Source of the DNA: an uncultured Akkermansia sp.
Lineage (GTDB): Bacteria; Verrucomicrobiota; Verrucomicrobiia; Verrucomicrobiales; Akkermansiaceae
Assembly (NCBI GenBank): GCA_947601655.1
Contig: CANQGG010000018.1
Location: forward strand, 1-37,213
Reading direction: 5' to 3'
DNA length: 37,213 nt
The notes under the pieces were generated by a model that was not told the DNA's origin, ran no database searches, and saw only the letters and a list, made by a program, of their open reading frames with translations. Position 1 is the stretch's first letter, and each line of letters opens with the position of its first letter. The translations under genes and the position numbers were made by a program. Shown here piece by piece: positions 25,869 through 32,549 of the stretch.

Positions 25869-26127
25869 AATCATAACAGTAAGCGGTCAATCATGATGAG
25901 GACTCCTAGGAAGTCCCTGCATGCGTTCATCTTTCGAAAAAAACTTCGCAAAGCCTGCAAGACGGCTCAGCTTATCCAAAACCTTTCCGGACCCAAAAGC
26001 GTGTCGATTCAGAAACTTGGCTCGCTCCTGCTCCGCAACTTCGCGCGCCAGTGCGCAAATCTGATACATGGTACATCTCACATGGTCCATCGTCCGTGAG
26101 CAAACGCATTCCCAATGCGTTTGCCCC
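25869..26127 (+). repeat. composite dispersed repeat, long variant
   Basis: This is a homologue of the 23048 element. It has ATCATAAC, then a frame from ATG 25893 (MMRTPRKSLHAFIFRKKLRK, 68 aa to 26099), then a CCAAAACCTTTCCGGACCC segment (from 25976) shared with the tandem copies at 30101/30248, then CATGG words at 26065-26090, and the palindrome GCAAACGCATT/AATGCGTTTGC at 26100-26124. It occupies the gap between riboflavin synthase and the next gene, and the following gene's promoter starts 19 bp after it. Confidence 0.75.
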
Positions 26128-26145
26128 TGCATGTTGCATTCGGGC

Positions 26146-26175
26146 TTGATTGCGGGGCAGGTGCTGTGTTATACT
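26146..26175 (+). promoter_or_regulatory. promoter ending 7 nt before the ATG
   Basis: TTGATT (26146-26151), an 18-bp spacer and TATACT (26170-26175). The start codon at 26183 follows after exactly 7 nt, so the mRNA is probably leaderless. Confidence 0.65.
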
Positions 26176-26182
26176 GAGCCGC

Positions 26183-27097
26183 ATGAACGGGTTTCGAGTG
26201 ACAATTCTCACCCTGCTGTGTCTGGCCGTGGGGCTGATGTTTTATGCGGTGCTGTTTGTGGTGCCGAGCTGGCAGGAGCAGTACAATGCCTACCAGTCCA
26301 CGCTGAAGATTTCTGAATACGAAAAGAAGAGCGATATCCACCGCCAGCAGATGATGGCCTACGATACCTCCAACGAAAGTCCGGAGGTGGAGCAGGCCAG
26401 GCTCGATCAGGAGGCCGCCGCGAAACGCGAGGAGGAAGCTCTTACTGAAGCCGAGGAAACCAATGTTGTCGCCGCTGCAAAACGCCGCGAGGAGGCGGCG
26501 CGCGCCCAGGCCGAAGCAGAGGCGGCCAGAAAAGCCGCCCAGCCGACGATCGGTACGGTCGCCTCTTTCAATAAGGATTTGGATTTCATCATGATCAAGC
26601 CGACGGTGCCGGAAGCCTTCCTGCCGGGAGCCGTCCTGGCTGTGCGCCGCGATAAGCTCGTTGTGTGCGAGGCGGTGGTGGACAGCAGGGACGAGCAGTC
26701 CGGTCAGGTGAGCGCCACGGTGAAGCGCGCGGATTTCGGCAAGTCCTCCATGCCGGAAAATGAGCAGCAGCAGGACCCGATGGTGGGGGATGAGGTGATT
26801 GTGTCGCCCTTCCTTTCGGCGGATGAATTGCAGGGCAAGTCCGATGACCTTTCGCAGCAGCCCGCGCCTGTTTCTCAGCCGTTTCCTTCCGCGCAGGATG
26901 CGCAGCAGGAGTCCGCTTCCGGCACGCCCCCGCCTGTCACTGAGATGCCGGCGGATGTGAAGGAGGCGCTGGATGCCCTGAAGGGTTCTGCGGATGCTCC
27001 CGCCCGGGAAACAACGCCCGCAGACGCGGCGGATTCTCAGGATGCTCCCCAGACGCCTCTGCCGGAAAAAGCAGAGCTTCCCAACTTGCCTCTGTGA
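26183..27097 (+). CDS. membrane-anchored coiled-coil protein, unknown
   Basis: This 304-aa protein has one N-terminal membrane helix (VTILTLLCLAVGLMFYAVLFVV), then a heptad-like Glu/Ala/Arg-rich coiled coil at about residues 35-130. Next is a compact domain (GTVASFNKDLDFIMIK, PGAVLAVRRDKLVVCEAVV, VGDEVIVSPF) whose pattern recalls the C-terminal beta domain of FlgT-like and similar envelope proteins, and finally a Pro/Ala/Glu-rich tail. ATG 26183 is chosen because it follows the -10 box and precedes the anchor; the frame is open upstream to a TTG at 26150. Its TGA overlaps the metF GTG. It probably sits on the periplasmic face. The FlgT-like match is an impression, not a search result. Confidence 0.75.
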   Translation: MNGFRVTILTLLCLAVGLMFYAVLFVVPSWQEQYNAYQSTLKISEYEKKSDIHRQQMMAYDTSNESPEVEQARLDQEAAAKREEEALTEAEETNVVAAAKRREEAARAQAEAEAARKAAQPTIGTVASFNKDLDFIMIKPTVPEAFLPGAVLAVRRDKLVVCEAVVDSRDEQSGQVSATVKRADFGKSSMPENEQQQDPMVGDEVIVSPFLSADELQGKSDDLSQQPAPVSQPFPSAQDAQQESASGTPPPVTEMPADVKEALDALKGSADAPARETTPADAADSQDAPQTPLPEKAELPNLPL

Positions 27098-28038
27098 ACG
27101 AAGGACCTTCCAGATCGGTGCTCTTTGACCGCGCCCCGAGCTTTTCTTTCGAGTTCTTCCCGCCAAAAACGCCGGAAGGTGCGCAGGCTCTCCTGGCGAC
27201 CATCGTGACCCTCCAGGAATTCCACCCGAGTTTTGTGAGCGTGACCTATGGCGCCGGCGGCGGCTCGCGCGAGTTGACGCGCGCCCTCGTGCGCGACATC
27301 CAGCAGCGCGGCATCCCCACGGTGCCGCATCTCACCTGCGTCGGCCACACGGAGGAAGAGCTGGAGACAATTCTCGCCGGCTTTGTGAACGCCGGTGCAC
27401 GCGCTATCCTGGCCCTGAGGGGCGATCCACCAAGGCGTGGAGCCTACGATCCTTCTCGCGATGCTTTCCGCCACGCGGCGGAGTTGGTGCGCTTCATCCG
27501 TAGCTGGGAGGAGCGGCAGCGTCTCTCGTTCCGCCTCACCGTCGGGGTGGCGGGGTTTGCAGAGGGCCATCCCGATACCCGGAACCGCCTGCGTGAAATG
27601 GATTTCCTGAAGGCGAAGATCGATGAAGGCGCCGACTATATCTGCACCCAGCTTTTTTTCGATAACCACGCTTTCTTTGATTATCGCTCGCGGTGCCGTC
27701 TGCTGGGTATCGACGTGCCGATTATCGCAGGCATTATGCCGGTGACGAGCGTGTCCAGCCTCAACCGCATGGCTGAGCTTTCCGCCGGCACCAATTTCCC
27801 GGCCCGCTTGCTCAAGGCGATGCTGAGAGCGGGGGGAGATAGGCAGAGCATCGAGCGCATCGGCGTCAACTACGCCAGCCAGCAGTGCAGCGAGTTGCTG
27901 GATGAGGAGGTGGACGGCATCCATTTCTACACCCTCAATCGTTCCCGCGCCACCCTCGAGATCTACCGCAACCTCGGCATCAACGCCTCCGCCGATGTCG
28001 ACCGCATCAAGGCCCTCAACTTCCTCTACAAATCCTGA
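27094..28038 (+). CDS. metF: methylenetetrahydrofolate reductase
   Basis: This 314-aa flavoenzyme reduces 5,10-methylene-THF to 5-methyl-THF, the methyl donor for methionine synthesis. It shows the family's N-terminal SFEFFPPKTPEGAQ with the catalytic Glu, VTYGAGGGSRELT, HLTCVGHTEEEL, ALRGDPPRRG, DYICTQLFFDN, GIMPVTS and a C-terminal GIHFYTLNRS. The start is GTG 27094 overlapping the upstream stop (GTGA), so translation is coupled. The length is usual for the bacterial single-domain enzyme. The TPR-like gene follows after 26 bp. Confidence 0.97.
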   Translation: MNEGPSRSVLFDRAPSFSFEFFPPKTPEGAQALLATIVTLQEFHPSFVSVTYGAGGGSRELTRALVRDIQQRGIPTVPHLTCVGHTEEELETILAGFVNAGARAILALRGDPPRRGAYDPSRDAFRHAAELVRFIRSWEERQRLSFRLTVGVAGFAEGHPDTRNRLREMDFLKAKIDEGADYICTQLFFDNHAFFDYRSRCRLLGIDVPIIAGIMPVTSVSSLNRMAELSAGTNFPARLLKAMLRAGGDRQSIERIGVNYASQQCSELLDEEVDGIHFYTLNRSRATLEIYRNLGINASADVDRIKALNFLYKS

Positions 28039-28064
28039 TCCATTTTTCCTTCCCTCATTCCACT

Positions 28065-28883
28065 ATGAGCACAGCGCACAGAAGAGCAGAACATGATGCC
28101 CCGGCCCTCACACCGGAGGAAATGAAGGCTATCGGCGAGATTGAACTCGGCCCCTCCCGCCATGAGCGATTCCTCAATCATCACTACAAGAAGCTGATCG
28201 TTCTCACTCTCGCGATCATGCTCGCTTCTGCCGCGGCCATCGTGTACGGCACTTACCTGGCCAGGCAGGAAAAGGACGCTGCCGGCGCGTTGCTTGCCGC
28301 CGTCCGTGTGATTCCTTCTTCCGCTGCGGAGAATGAGGGTTTTGACCTCGCCACTCTTGAGAAGATCACGAAGGATTACCCCGATACGCGGGCTGCCGAT
28401 TCGGCTCGCCTGCTGCGCGGCATGCAGCTCCTTGCCGGTGGCCAGGAAAAGGCGGGAAAGGAGGCGCTTCGCAACGTGGCGGATGCCGCGTCGGATCCCT
28501 CGATCCGCCTGCGCGCGCAGGTGTCCCTGGCAAGCTATGCCATGCGCGCCGGTCAGAATCAGGAAGCGACTGAGCAGTGGCAGGCTGTTTCTCGCGCGGG
28601 TCAGTCTCCCTACCTGGCGCTCAGCCTGCTTTCTCTCGGTGATCTGGAAGACGAGGCAGAGAAGCGCGACGTCGCTCGCTCGTACTACGAGAGGCTGATA
28701 CAGGATTGCCCCGCCAGTCCGCTCGTGCTCACGGCTCGTCAGCGGCTCCTTCTCCTCGGCGTAGATGCCCCGCAGCCGGTGGAGCCAGAGAAAAAGGAGA
28801 ATCCGTCGCCCGCCTCGGCCGATCTGCCGGGTTGGGACTCTGTGCGCCTCCCGGAGGACGCCTCTGCCCCCGCTTCAAATTGA
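28065..28883 (+). CDS. membrane-anchored TPR-like protein (YfgM-like), unknown
   Basis: This 272-aa protein has a 40-residue cytosolic start, one membrane helix (LIVLTLAIMLASAAAIVYGTY) and a periplasmic region with helical repeats of TPR type (ALLAAVRVIPSS, LEKITKDYPDTRAADSARLLRGMQLL, SLLSLGDLEDEAEKRDVARSYYERLI). This architecture recalls YfgM-type ancillary proteins that meet the Sec translocon or chaperones. The tail is Pro/Glu-rich. It follows metF by 26 bp, and the next frame begins near its end. The specific function is unknown. Confidence 0.75.
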   Translation: MSTAHRRAEHDAPALTPEEMKAIGEIELGPSRHERFLNHHYKKLIVLTLAIMLASAAAIVYGTYLARQEKDAAGALLAAVRVIPSSAAENEGFDLATLEKITKDYPDTRAADSARLLRGMQLLAGGQEKAGKEALRNVADAASDPSIRLRAQVSLASYAMRAGQNQEATEQWQAVSRAGQSPYLALSLLSLGDLEDEAEKRDVARSYYERLIQDCPASPLVLTARQRLLLLGVDAPQPVEPEKKENPSPASADLPGWDSVRLPEDASAPASN

Positions 28884-28902
28884 GCGCCTTCTCCCGCTGA
28901 TC

Positions 28903-29730
28903 ATGGGGCTGGAACGCGACAGATCGAGTGCGCTTCCCGGGGTGGAACAGCTGCTTGCCCGTCTCGAATCCCCGCGTGAGCGTCGCAACCTCGCTCCGGA
29001 TGCCTGGTGCCCTGCCATCATCGCCTTGTGCCTGAGGGAATCTGCTGCCCATGAGGGGCAGCTTCTTCTCACCCCCCCGGAGGCCTTTGAAGATTTCGTG
29101 CAGCTCGTCCCCCCCCCCCGGCGTCTCGATGCTCTCGCTCGTCTCGGTTCGTTCATTGCCTCCAGACGCGGGCAGGATTGGCGCGCCCTGCTGGTCTTCT
29201 CCCTCGGTGAGAAGATGGTGCCGATGCTGTGCGCTTACGCCGCCCGGCTGGCTGTCCTCAGCGCCCCGGATTTTCCGGACTTCGGGATGGGCGCGTCAGA
29301 GATCGCTCGCATGCTCTGCTCCGGCTCCTCTCTCCCCCCATCCGCTTTGGATGGTCTCCTGGATCTTGCGGACCTGCGCCTCCTCCCTTGCCTTTCCCCG
29401 CTCGACGATCTGCCGGATGAACGCATGCTCCCGCTCTTGCATGCTCTGTCCTGCCCTCTGAACGCCCTGAGCTCAGCCTGGCTCGTCTCCCGGGCGCAGA
29501 AGCCCTCCCTTCGCCGGGCGGTGGCGGATGCCTTTGTCCGCCTAGCGCGCCGCACGCAGAAGGTGCAGGACAAAGTGCAGGCCCTCCCCGTCTGGCGCGT
29601 GGCCGGCTCTTCTTCTGCCGTGCTGCATGAGTACGACCTGCCGGAGTTCGCGGAACGTCTTCGCCCCTCTCTCGCTCCCCTCCTCGGGGAAGAACTCTTC
29701 TCCCGCATTGTTCGCGCCTTCTGTGGCTGA
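28903..29730 (+). CDS. hypothetical protein with C11 tract, possible helical-repeat protein
   Basis: This 275-aa predicted soluble protein is rich in Leu/Ala/Arg helices (ALARLGSFIASRRGQDW, LVFSLGEKMVPMLCAYAARLAV, DLADLRLLPCLSPLDDL), without a domain I recognise. ATG 28903 is 19 nt after the previous stop; the frame is open back to ATG 28765, but that would overlap the previous gene by over 100 bp. A run of 11 C at 29109-29119 encodes VPPPR, and a C7 run lies at 29072-29078, so slippage could shift the frame. The downstream gene is tRNA-Arg. Confidence 0.65.
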   Translation: MGLERDRSSALPGVEQLLARLESPRERRNLAPDAWCPAIIALCLRESAAHEGQLLLTPPEAFEDFVQLVPPPRRLDALARLGSFIASRRGQDWRALLVFSLGEKMVPMLCAYAARLAVLSAPDFPDFGMGASEIARMLCSGSSLPPSALDGLLDLADLRLLPCLSPLDDLPDERMLPLLHALSCPLNALSSAWLVSRAQKPSLRRAVADAFVRLARRTQKVQDKVQALPVWRVAGSSSAVLHEYDLPEFAERLRPSLAPLLGEELFSRIVRAFCG

Positions 29731-29736
29731 TTTTTC

Positions 29737-29765
29737 TTGCTTTTCTTTCGCTTTCGATGTACTAA
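29737..29765 (+). promoter_or_regulatory. possible tRNA-Arg promoter
   Basis: TTGCTT (29737-29742), a 17-bp spacer and TACTAA (29760-29765) lie 31 bp before the tRNA. Confidence 0.35.
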
Positions 29766-29796
29766 GAGTCATCCGCGCTGTCCCATCCCTTCTTCC

Positions 29797-29868
29797 GGCC
29801 TCGTAGTTCAATGGATAGAACGGCCCTCTCCTAAAGGGCAAATACAGGTTCGATTCCTGTCGGGGCTA
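29797..29868 (+). tRNA. tRNA-Arg(CCT)
   Basis: The cloverleaf is complete: acceptor GGCCTCG paired with CGGGGCT, D-arm GTTCAATGGATAGAAC, anticodon stem GCCCT/AGGGC with loop CTCCTAA (anticodon CCT, reading AGG), and T-arm ACAGG-TTCGATT-CCTGT. The discriminator is A; CCA is not encoded. Confidence 0.92.
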
Positions 29869-29922
29869 GCGGTGTCCTCTTCCCCCCGGCGGGCCAAAAT
29901 CTCTTTTTGTCCGGAATTCTGC

Positions 29923-29951
29923 TTGACAACAGCGCCCGGGAGAAGTAGGAT
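29923..29951 (+). promoter_or_regulatory. tRNA-Lys promoter
   Basis: A consensus TTGACA (29923-29928), 17-bp spacer and TAGGAT (29946-29951) lie 12 bp before the tRNA. Confidence 0.85.
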
Positions 29952-29963
29952 GCTCCCCCAGTT

Positions 29964-30036
29964 GCGTGAATAGCTCAGTCGGTAGAGCAGTAGACTTTTA
30001 ATCTATTGGTCCCGGGTTCGAGTCCCGGTTCACGTA
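29964..30036 (+). tRNA. tRNA-Lys(TTT)
   Basis: The cloverleaf is complete: acceptor GCGTGAA/TTCACGT, D-arm TAGCTCAGTCGGTAGAGCA, anticodon loop CTTTTAA on stem GTAGA/TCTAT (anticodon TTT), and T-arm CCGGG-TTCGAGT-CCCGG. The discriminator is A; no encoded CCA. Confidence 0.95.
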
Positions 30037-30037
30037 G

Positions 30038-30073
30038 GCGTGCGTTGGTCTCCACCATCCGCACGCTTTTCTT
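30038..30073 (+). terminator. rho-independent terminator of tRNA-Lys
   Basis: A 7-bp stem GCGTGCG (30038-30044) / CGCACGC (30060-30066) is followed by TTTTCTTTATTT immediately after the tRNA. Confidence 0.85.
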
Positions 30074-30100
30074 TATTTGAATCAATCCAAATTGGGATTG

Positions 30101-30408
30101 CCCCAAAACCTTTCCTGACCCAAAAACCGCGTCGCTTCAAAAATTCGCCTTGCTCCCGCTTCGCAACTTCGCGAGCAGAGCTCGCCAAATTTCCAACATG
30201 GTACACGGTCCATGGTCCATGGTACATCTCACACGGTCCATGGTCCACCCCAAAACCTTTCCTGACCAAAAAAACGCATCGCTTCAAAAATTCGCCTTGC
30301 TTCCGCTTCGCAACTTCGCGAGCAGAGCTCGCCAAATTTCCTACATGGTACATGGTCCATGGTCCATGGTACATCCCACATGGTCCATCCTCCCAATGCG
30401 TTTGCCCT
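30101..30408 (+). repeat. two tandem copies of the composite repeat body
   Basis: Copy A (30101-30247) and copy B (30248 to about 30395) are direct repeats with a 147-bp period. Each runs CCCCAAAACCTTTCCTGACC, then a segment containing CGCTTCGCAACTTCGCGAGC, then CATGGTACA/CATGGTCC words (30196-30247 and 30342-30389). Copy B ends in the right half of the palindrome (AATGCGTTTGCCCT, 30395-30408). The body matches 25976-26090. TGGGATTGCCCC occurs at both ends (30093-30104 and 30408-30419). Frames crossing this block on either strand run into tRNA sequence and are not supported as genes. Confidence 0.85.
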
Positions 30409-30421
30409 GGGATTGCCCCCC

Positions 30422-30464
30422 AAAAAAGCAACCACCCTCTCCTTGCTGGAAAAGGGTGGTTGCT
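30422..30464 (-). terminator. rho-independent terminator of tRNA-Leu
   Basis: A perfect 12-bp stem, AGCAACCACCCT with its complement, around a 14-nt loop is followed on the minus strand by TTTTTT. It starts one base after the tRNA-Leu end. Confidence 0.93.
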
Positions 30465-30546
30465 TACTCGATGGGGGACTCGAACCCCCACGGATTTCTC
30501 CATTAGATCCTTAGTCTAACGCGTCTACCAATTCCGCCAACCGAGC
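30465..30546 (-). tRNA. tRNA-Leu(AAG)
   Basis: This is an 82-nt class II tRNA on the minus strand: acceptor GCTCGGT/ATCGAGT, D-arm TGGCGGAATTGGTAGACGC, anticodon stem TTAGA/TCTAA with loop CTAAGGA giving anticodon AAG, a short variable arm (GGAGAAATCC), and T-arm GGGGG-TTCGAGT-CCCCC. The discriminator is A; CCA is not encoded. The A34 anticodon reading CUU is uncommon in bacteria. Confidence 0.93.
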
Positions 30547-30577
30547 AAACGAGCGGCGTCTCCGCCGTGCGGATGAG

Positions 30578-30606
30578 AATATACACGAACACACCGCGCT
30601 GCGCAA
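30578..30606 (-). promoter_or_regulatory. tRNA-Leu promoter
   Basis: On the minus strand, TTGCGC (30606-30601), a 17-bp spacer and TATATT (30583-30578) lie 31 bp before the tRNA. The leader can form CGGCG-GAGA-CGCCG. Confidence 0.75.
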
Positions 30607-30668
30607 GCCTTTTTTTCGCGGCTTGAATCAGGAATTTCAGCAGAAAGGGGTGAAAGGCAAAATGAATC

Positions 30669-30697
30669 TTGCGCGCAGAATGGCGATGCGATAGAAT
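30669..30697 (+). promoter_or_regulatory. promoter ending 7 nt before the pyrophosphorylase ATG
   Basis: TTGCGC (30669-30674), a 17-bp spacer and TAGAAT (30692-30697); ATG 30705 follows after exactly 7 nt. The -35 is identical to that of the divergent tRNA-Leu promoter. Confidence 0.7.
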
Positions 30698-30704
30698 GCT
30701 CCCC

Positions 30705-32039
30705 ATGGACGATTCGCTTTCGATGATCAGGGAAAAGATGCAGAGGCGCGGACTCTCAGACGCGGCCATACGCGCCTTCCTGCATGGTGTGGAGGAACTG
30801 CGGCGCCAATGCAGGATAATGGTGAGTGAGGAGGAGATATCGCCCGTGCCGACCCTGCAGGAGTGGGATGGAATTGTGGCGAGCACATCCCCGGCGGGCG
30901 CGGAGTTGCTCGGCAGGACAGTGGTGATTAAGCTCAACGGAGGCCTCGGCACGAGTATGGGGCTGCAGCAGGCGAAAAGCCTCCTGGAAATCAAGCCCGG
31001 CGTAACGTTCCTGGACCTCATCGTGCGCCAGGTGGAGGCGCTGCGGCAGCAGGCGGCTTGCGATGTGCAGCTTCTGCTCATGAATTCCTTCTCTACCTCG
31101 GCGGATACGATGCAATACCTGCAGCGTTATGCGGATAGGGGATACGCTGATGCGGAGCGCGTGCAGCTTATGCAGAACATGGTGCCCAAACTTCTCCGCG
31201 AGACCCTGGAGCCGGTGAGCATGCCGGGCCATCCGGAGTTGGAGTGGTGCCCGCCCGGCCACGGGGATTTGTACGCCGCCCTCTCAGGATCCGGCTGGTT
31301 GGATCGCCTGCTGGAGCGCGGGGTGATCTACGCCTTTGTGTCGAATTGCGACAACCTCGGCGCCCAGGTGGATACCCGTTTCCTGAACTGGTTTGCGCAG
31401 AGCGGAGCGCCCTTCGTCATGGAGGCGACGACCCGCACCGCGGCGGATAAAAAAGGCGGGCATCTGGCCCTGCGAAAGGAGGACGGTCAGCTCATGCTGC
31501 GCGAGGTGGCGCAGTGCCCGGAGGAGGATGCGGATGCCTTCCAGGACATCACGCGCCACCGCTATTTCAACACCAATAATCTGTGGATCCGGCTGGATGT
31601 GCTGCGCGATTTCATGGCGGCGCACGGCGGCATGGTGCCTCTCCCGGTCATTCGCAACGCGAAGACGGCGGACCCCCGGGATCCTGATTCGCCCGCGGTC
31701 TTCCAGCTGGAAACGGCCATGGGCGCGGCTCTCCAGTGCTTCCCCGGCGCGCAGGCGGTCAATGTGCCGCGTTCGCGTTTCTTCCCGGTGAAGACGACGG
31801 GGGATCTGCTCCTGCTGCGGTCGGATGCGGTGCAAATTGATGCCGTCGGCAATATGCAGCTTGCGCCGGAATGCGGTGGCGAGCCCCCTATCGTCCAGCT
31901 TTCTCCCGATTACAAGCTCGTAGATTCTCTGGCGTCTCTCGGCGTTCCTTCCCTCAGGAATGTGCGTCGCCTCACGGTGCGCGGTCCGTGGTCTTTCGCC
32001 CCCGGCGAACCCCTGGTGGGAGACGTGACAGTCGGTTGA
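30705..32039 (+). CDS. UTP-glucose-1-phosphate / UDP-sugar pyrophosphorylase, eukaryotic-type UDPGP family
   Basis: This 444-aa cytosolic enzyme makes UDP-sugars from UTP and a sugar 1-phosphate for polysaccharide and nucleotide-sugar metabolism. The nucleotide-binding loop KLNGGLGTSMG is at residues 76-86. PGHGDLYAAL, FVSNCDNLGAQVD, FNTNNLW and a SRFFPVKTTGDLLLLRSD region with the conserved Lys follow, as in UGP1/UDPGP enzymes rather than bacterial GalU. The length agrees with the UGP core. ATG 30705 is set by the promoter and by the lack of conservation upstream; the frame is open from GTG 30669, inside the promoter. Substrate (glucose or GlcNAc) cannot be decided with certainty, though the glucose type is more likely. 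Confidence 0.93.
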   Translation: MDDSLSMIREKMQRRGLSDAAIRAFLHGVEELRRQCRIMVSEEEISPVPTLQEWDGIVASTSPAGAELLGRTVVIKLNGGLGTSMGLQQAKSLLEIKPGVTFLDLIVRQVEALRQQAACDVQLLLMNSFSTSADTMQYLQRYADRGYADAERVQLMQNMVPKLLRETLEPVSMPGHPELEWCPPGHGDLYAALSGSGWLDRLLERGVIYAFVSNCDNLGAQVDTRFLNWFAQSGAPFVMEATTRTAADKKGGHLALRKEDGQLMLREVAQCPEEDADAFQDITRHRYFNTNNLWIRLDVLRDFMAAHGGMVPLPVIRNAKTADPRDPDSPAVFQLETAMGAALQCFPGAQAVNVPRSRFFPVKTTGDLLLLRSDAVQIDAVGNMQLAPECGGEPPIVQLSPDYKLVDSLASLGVPSLRNVRRLTVRGPWSFAPGEPLVGDVTVG

Positions 32040-32073
32040 CGACCCGACTCTGCTCAGGAACGTTTTTCGAGGC

Positions 32074-32098
32074 CGCAACCGCAGGCTGCGTCGTTGCG
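32074..32098 (+). terminator. possible terminator of the pyrophosphorylase gene
   Basis: The hairpin CGCAAC + CGCA, loop GGC, TGCG + TC bulge + GTTGCG is followed by TTGTTT, 34 bp after the stop codon. Confidence 0.45.
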
Positions 32099-32340
32099 TT
32101 GTTTCCGCGCTGTGATCGGGACAAAAATAGTGTGCCGACATATTCTGAGATATTTTACGGCGCGCACCGCCGCCGGGAGATCAGGATAACACACCCGCCA
32201 CCGTGCTTGGGTCTCCTTGTCGCTCTCGTGATAAAAGCCATTTTCTCCTTACGAATGCGCAACCTTCTGTACGGATTGCCCTCCGATGGTATTCGTCGTC
32301 CTGTCCCTGCTGATCCCTTTTTCTCCTCTCCGCTCGTCTG

Positions 32341-32358
32341 CGTATTTGGAATACGTAT
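32341..32358 (-). promoter_or_regulatory. operator-like palindrome, copy 1 (inverted)
   Basis: CGTATTTGGAATACGTAT is the exact complement of the 32495-32512 site (18 of 18 bases). Its core is itself near-palindromic: CGTATT, 3 bases, AATACG. It lies 191 bp before the autotransporter ATG. Confidence 0.65.
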
Positions 32359-32494
32359 GTCAAGTCCTTATTTGAAAATTTTTATCCTTCATATTCAACG
32401 TTTTAATGAGAGTGAGCACTTGCTTTAACGGCAAAAAATACGGTTGTTTATGTTTTTGCAAGATATACATCATCAAAGATTTACACATTCGCGG

Positions 32495-32513
32495 ATACGT
32501 ATTCCAAATACGT
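32495..32513 (+). promoter_or_regulatory. operator-like palindrome, copy 2
   Basis: ACGTATT-CCA-AATACGT (32497-32513) has 7-bp arms and lies 36 bp before the autotransporter ATG, where a repressor or activator would act. It forms an 18-bp perfect inverted repeat with copy 1. Confidence 0.65.
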
Positions 32514-32549
32514 AGACTAACTCCTGACTAAAAATTATCTGACAACACT

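Larger units (their letters stand above)
32040..32549. other. 510-bp intergenic region before the second autotransporter
   Basis: It holds a terminator-like hairpin near its left end, two copies of a palindromic operator-like site (32341 and 32495), and AT-rich DNA near the autotransporter start. I see no supported gene in it. No convincing -35/-10 pair was identified, so the promoter may depend on an activator. Confidence 0.6.

Noticed and set aside
30101..30395. Direct repeats as a CRISPR array
   Set aside because: There are only two adjoining copies of 147 bp with no unique spacers and no cas genes.
30030..30519. 157-159-codon frames on both strands across the tandem repeats
   Set aside because: They cross the tRNA-Leu gene and its terminator and arise from the 147-bp repeat period.
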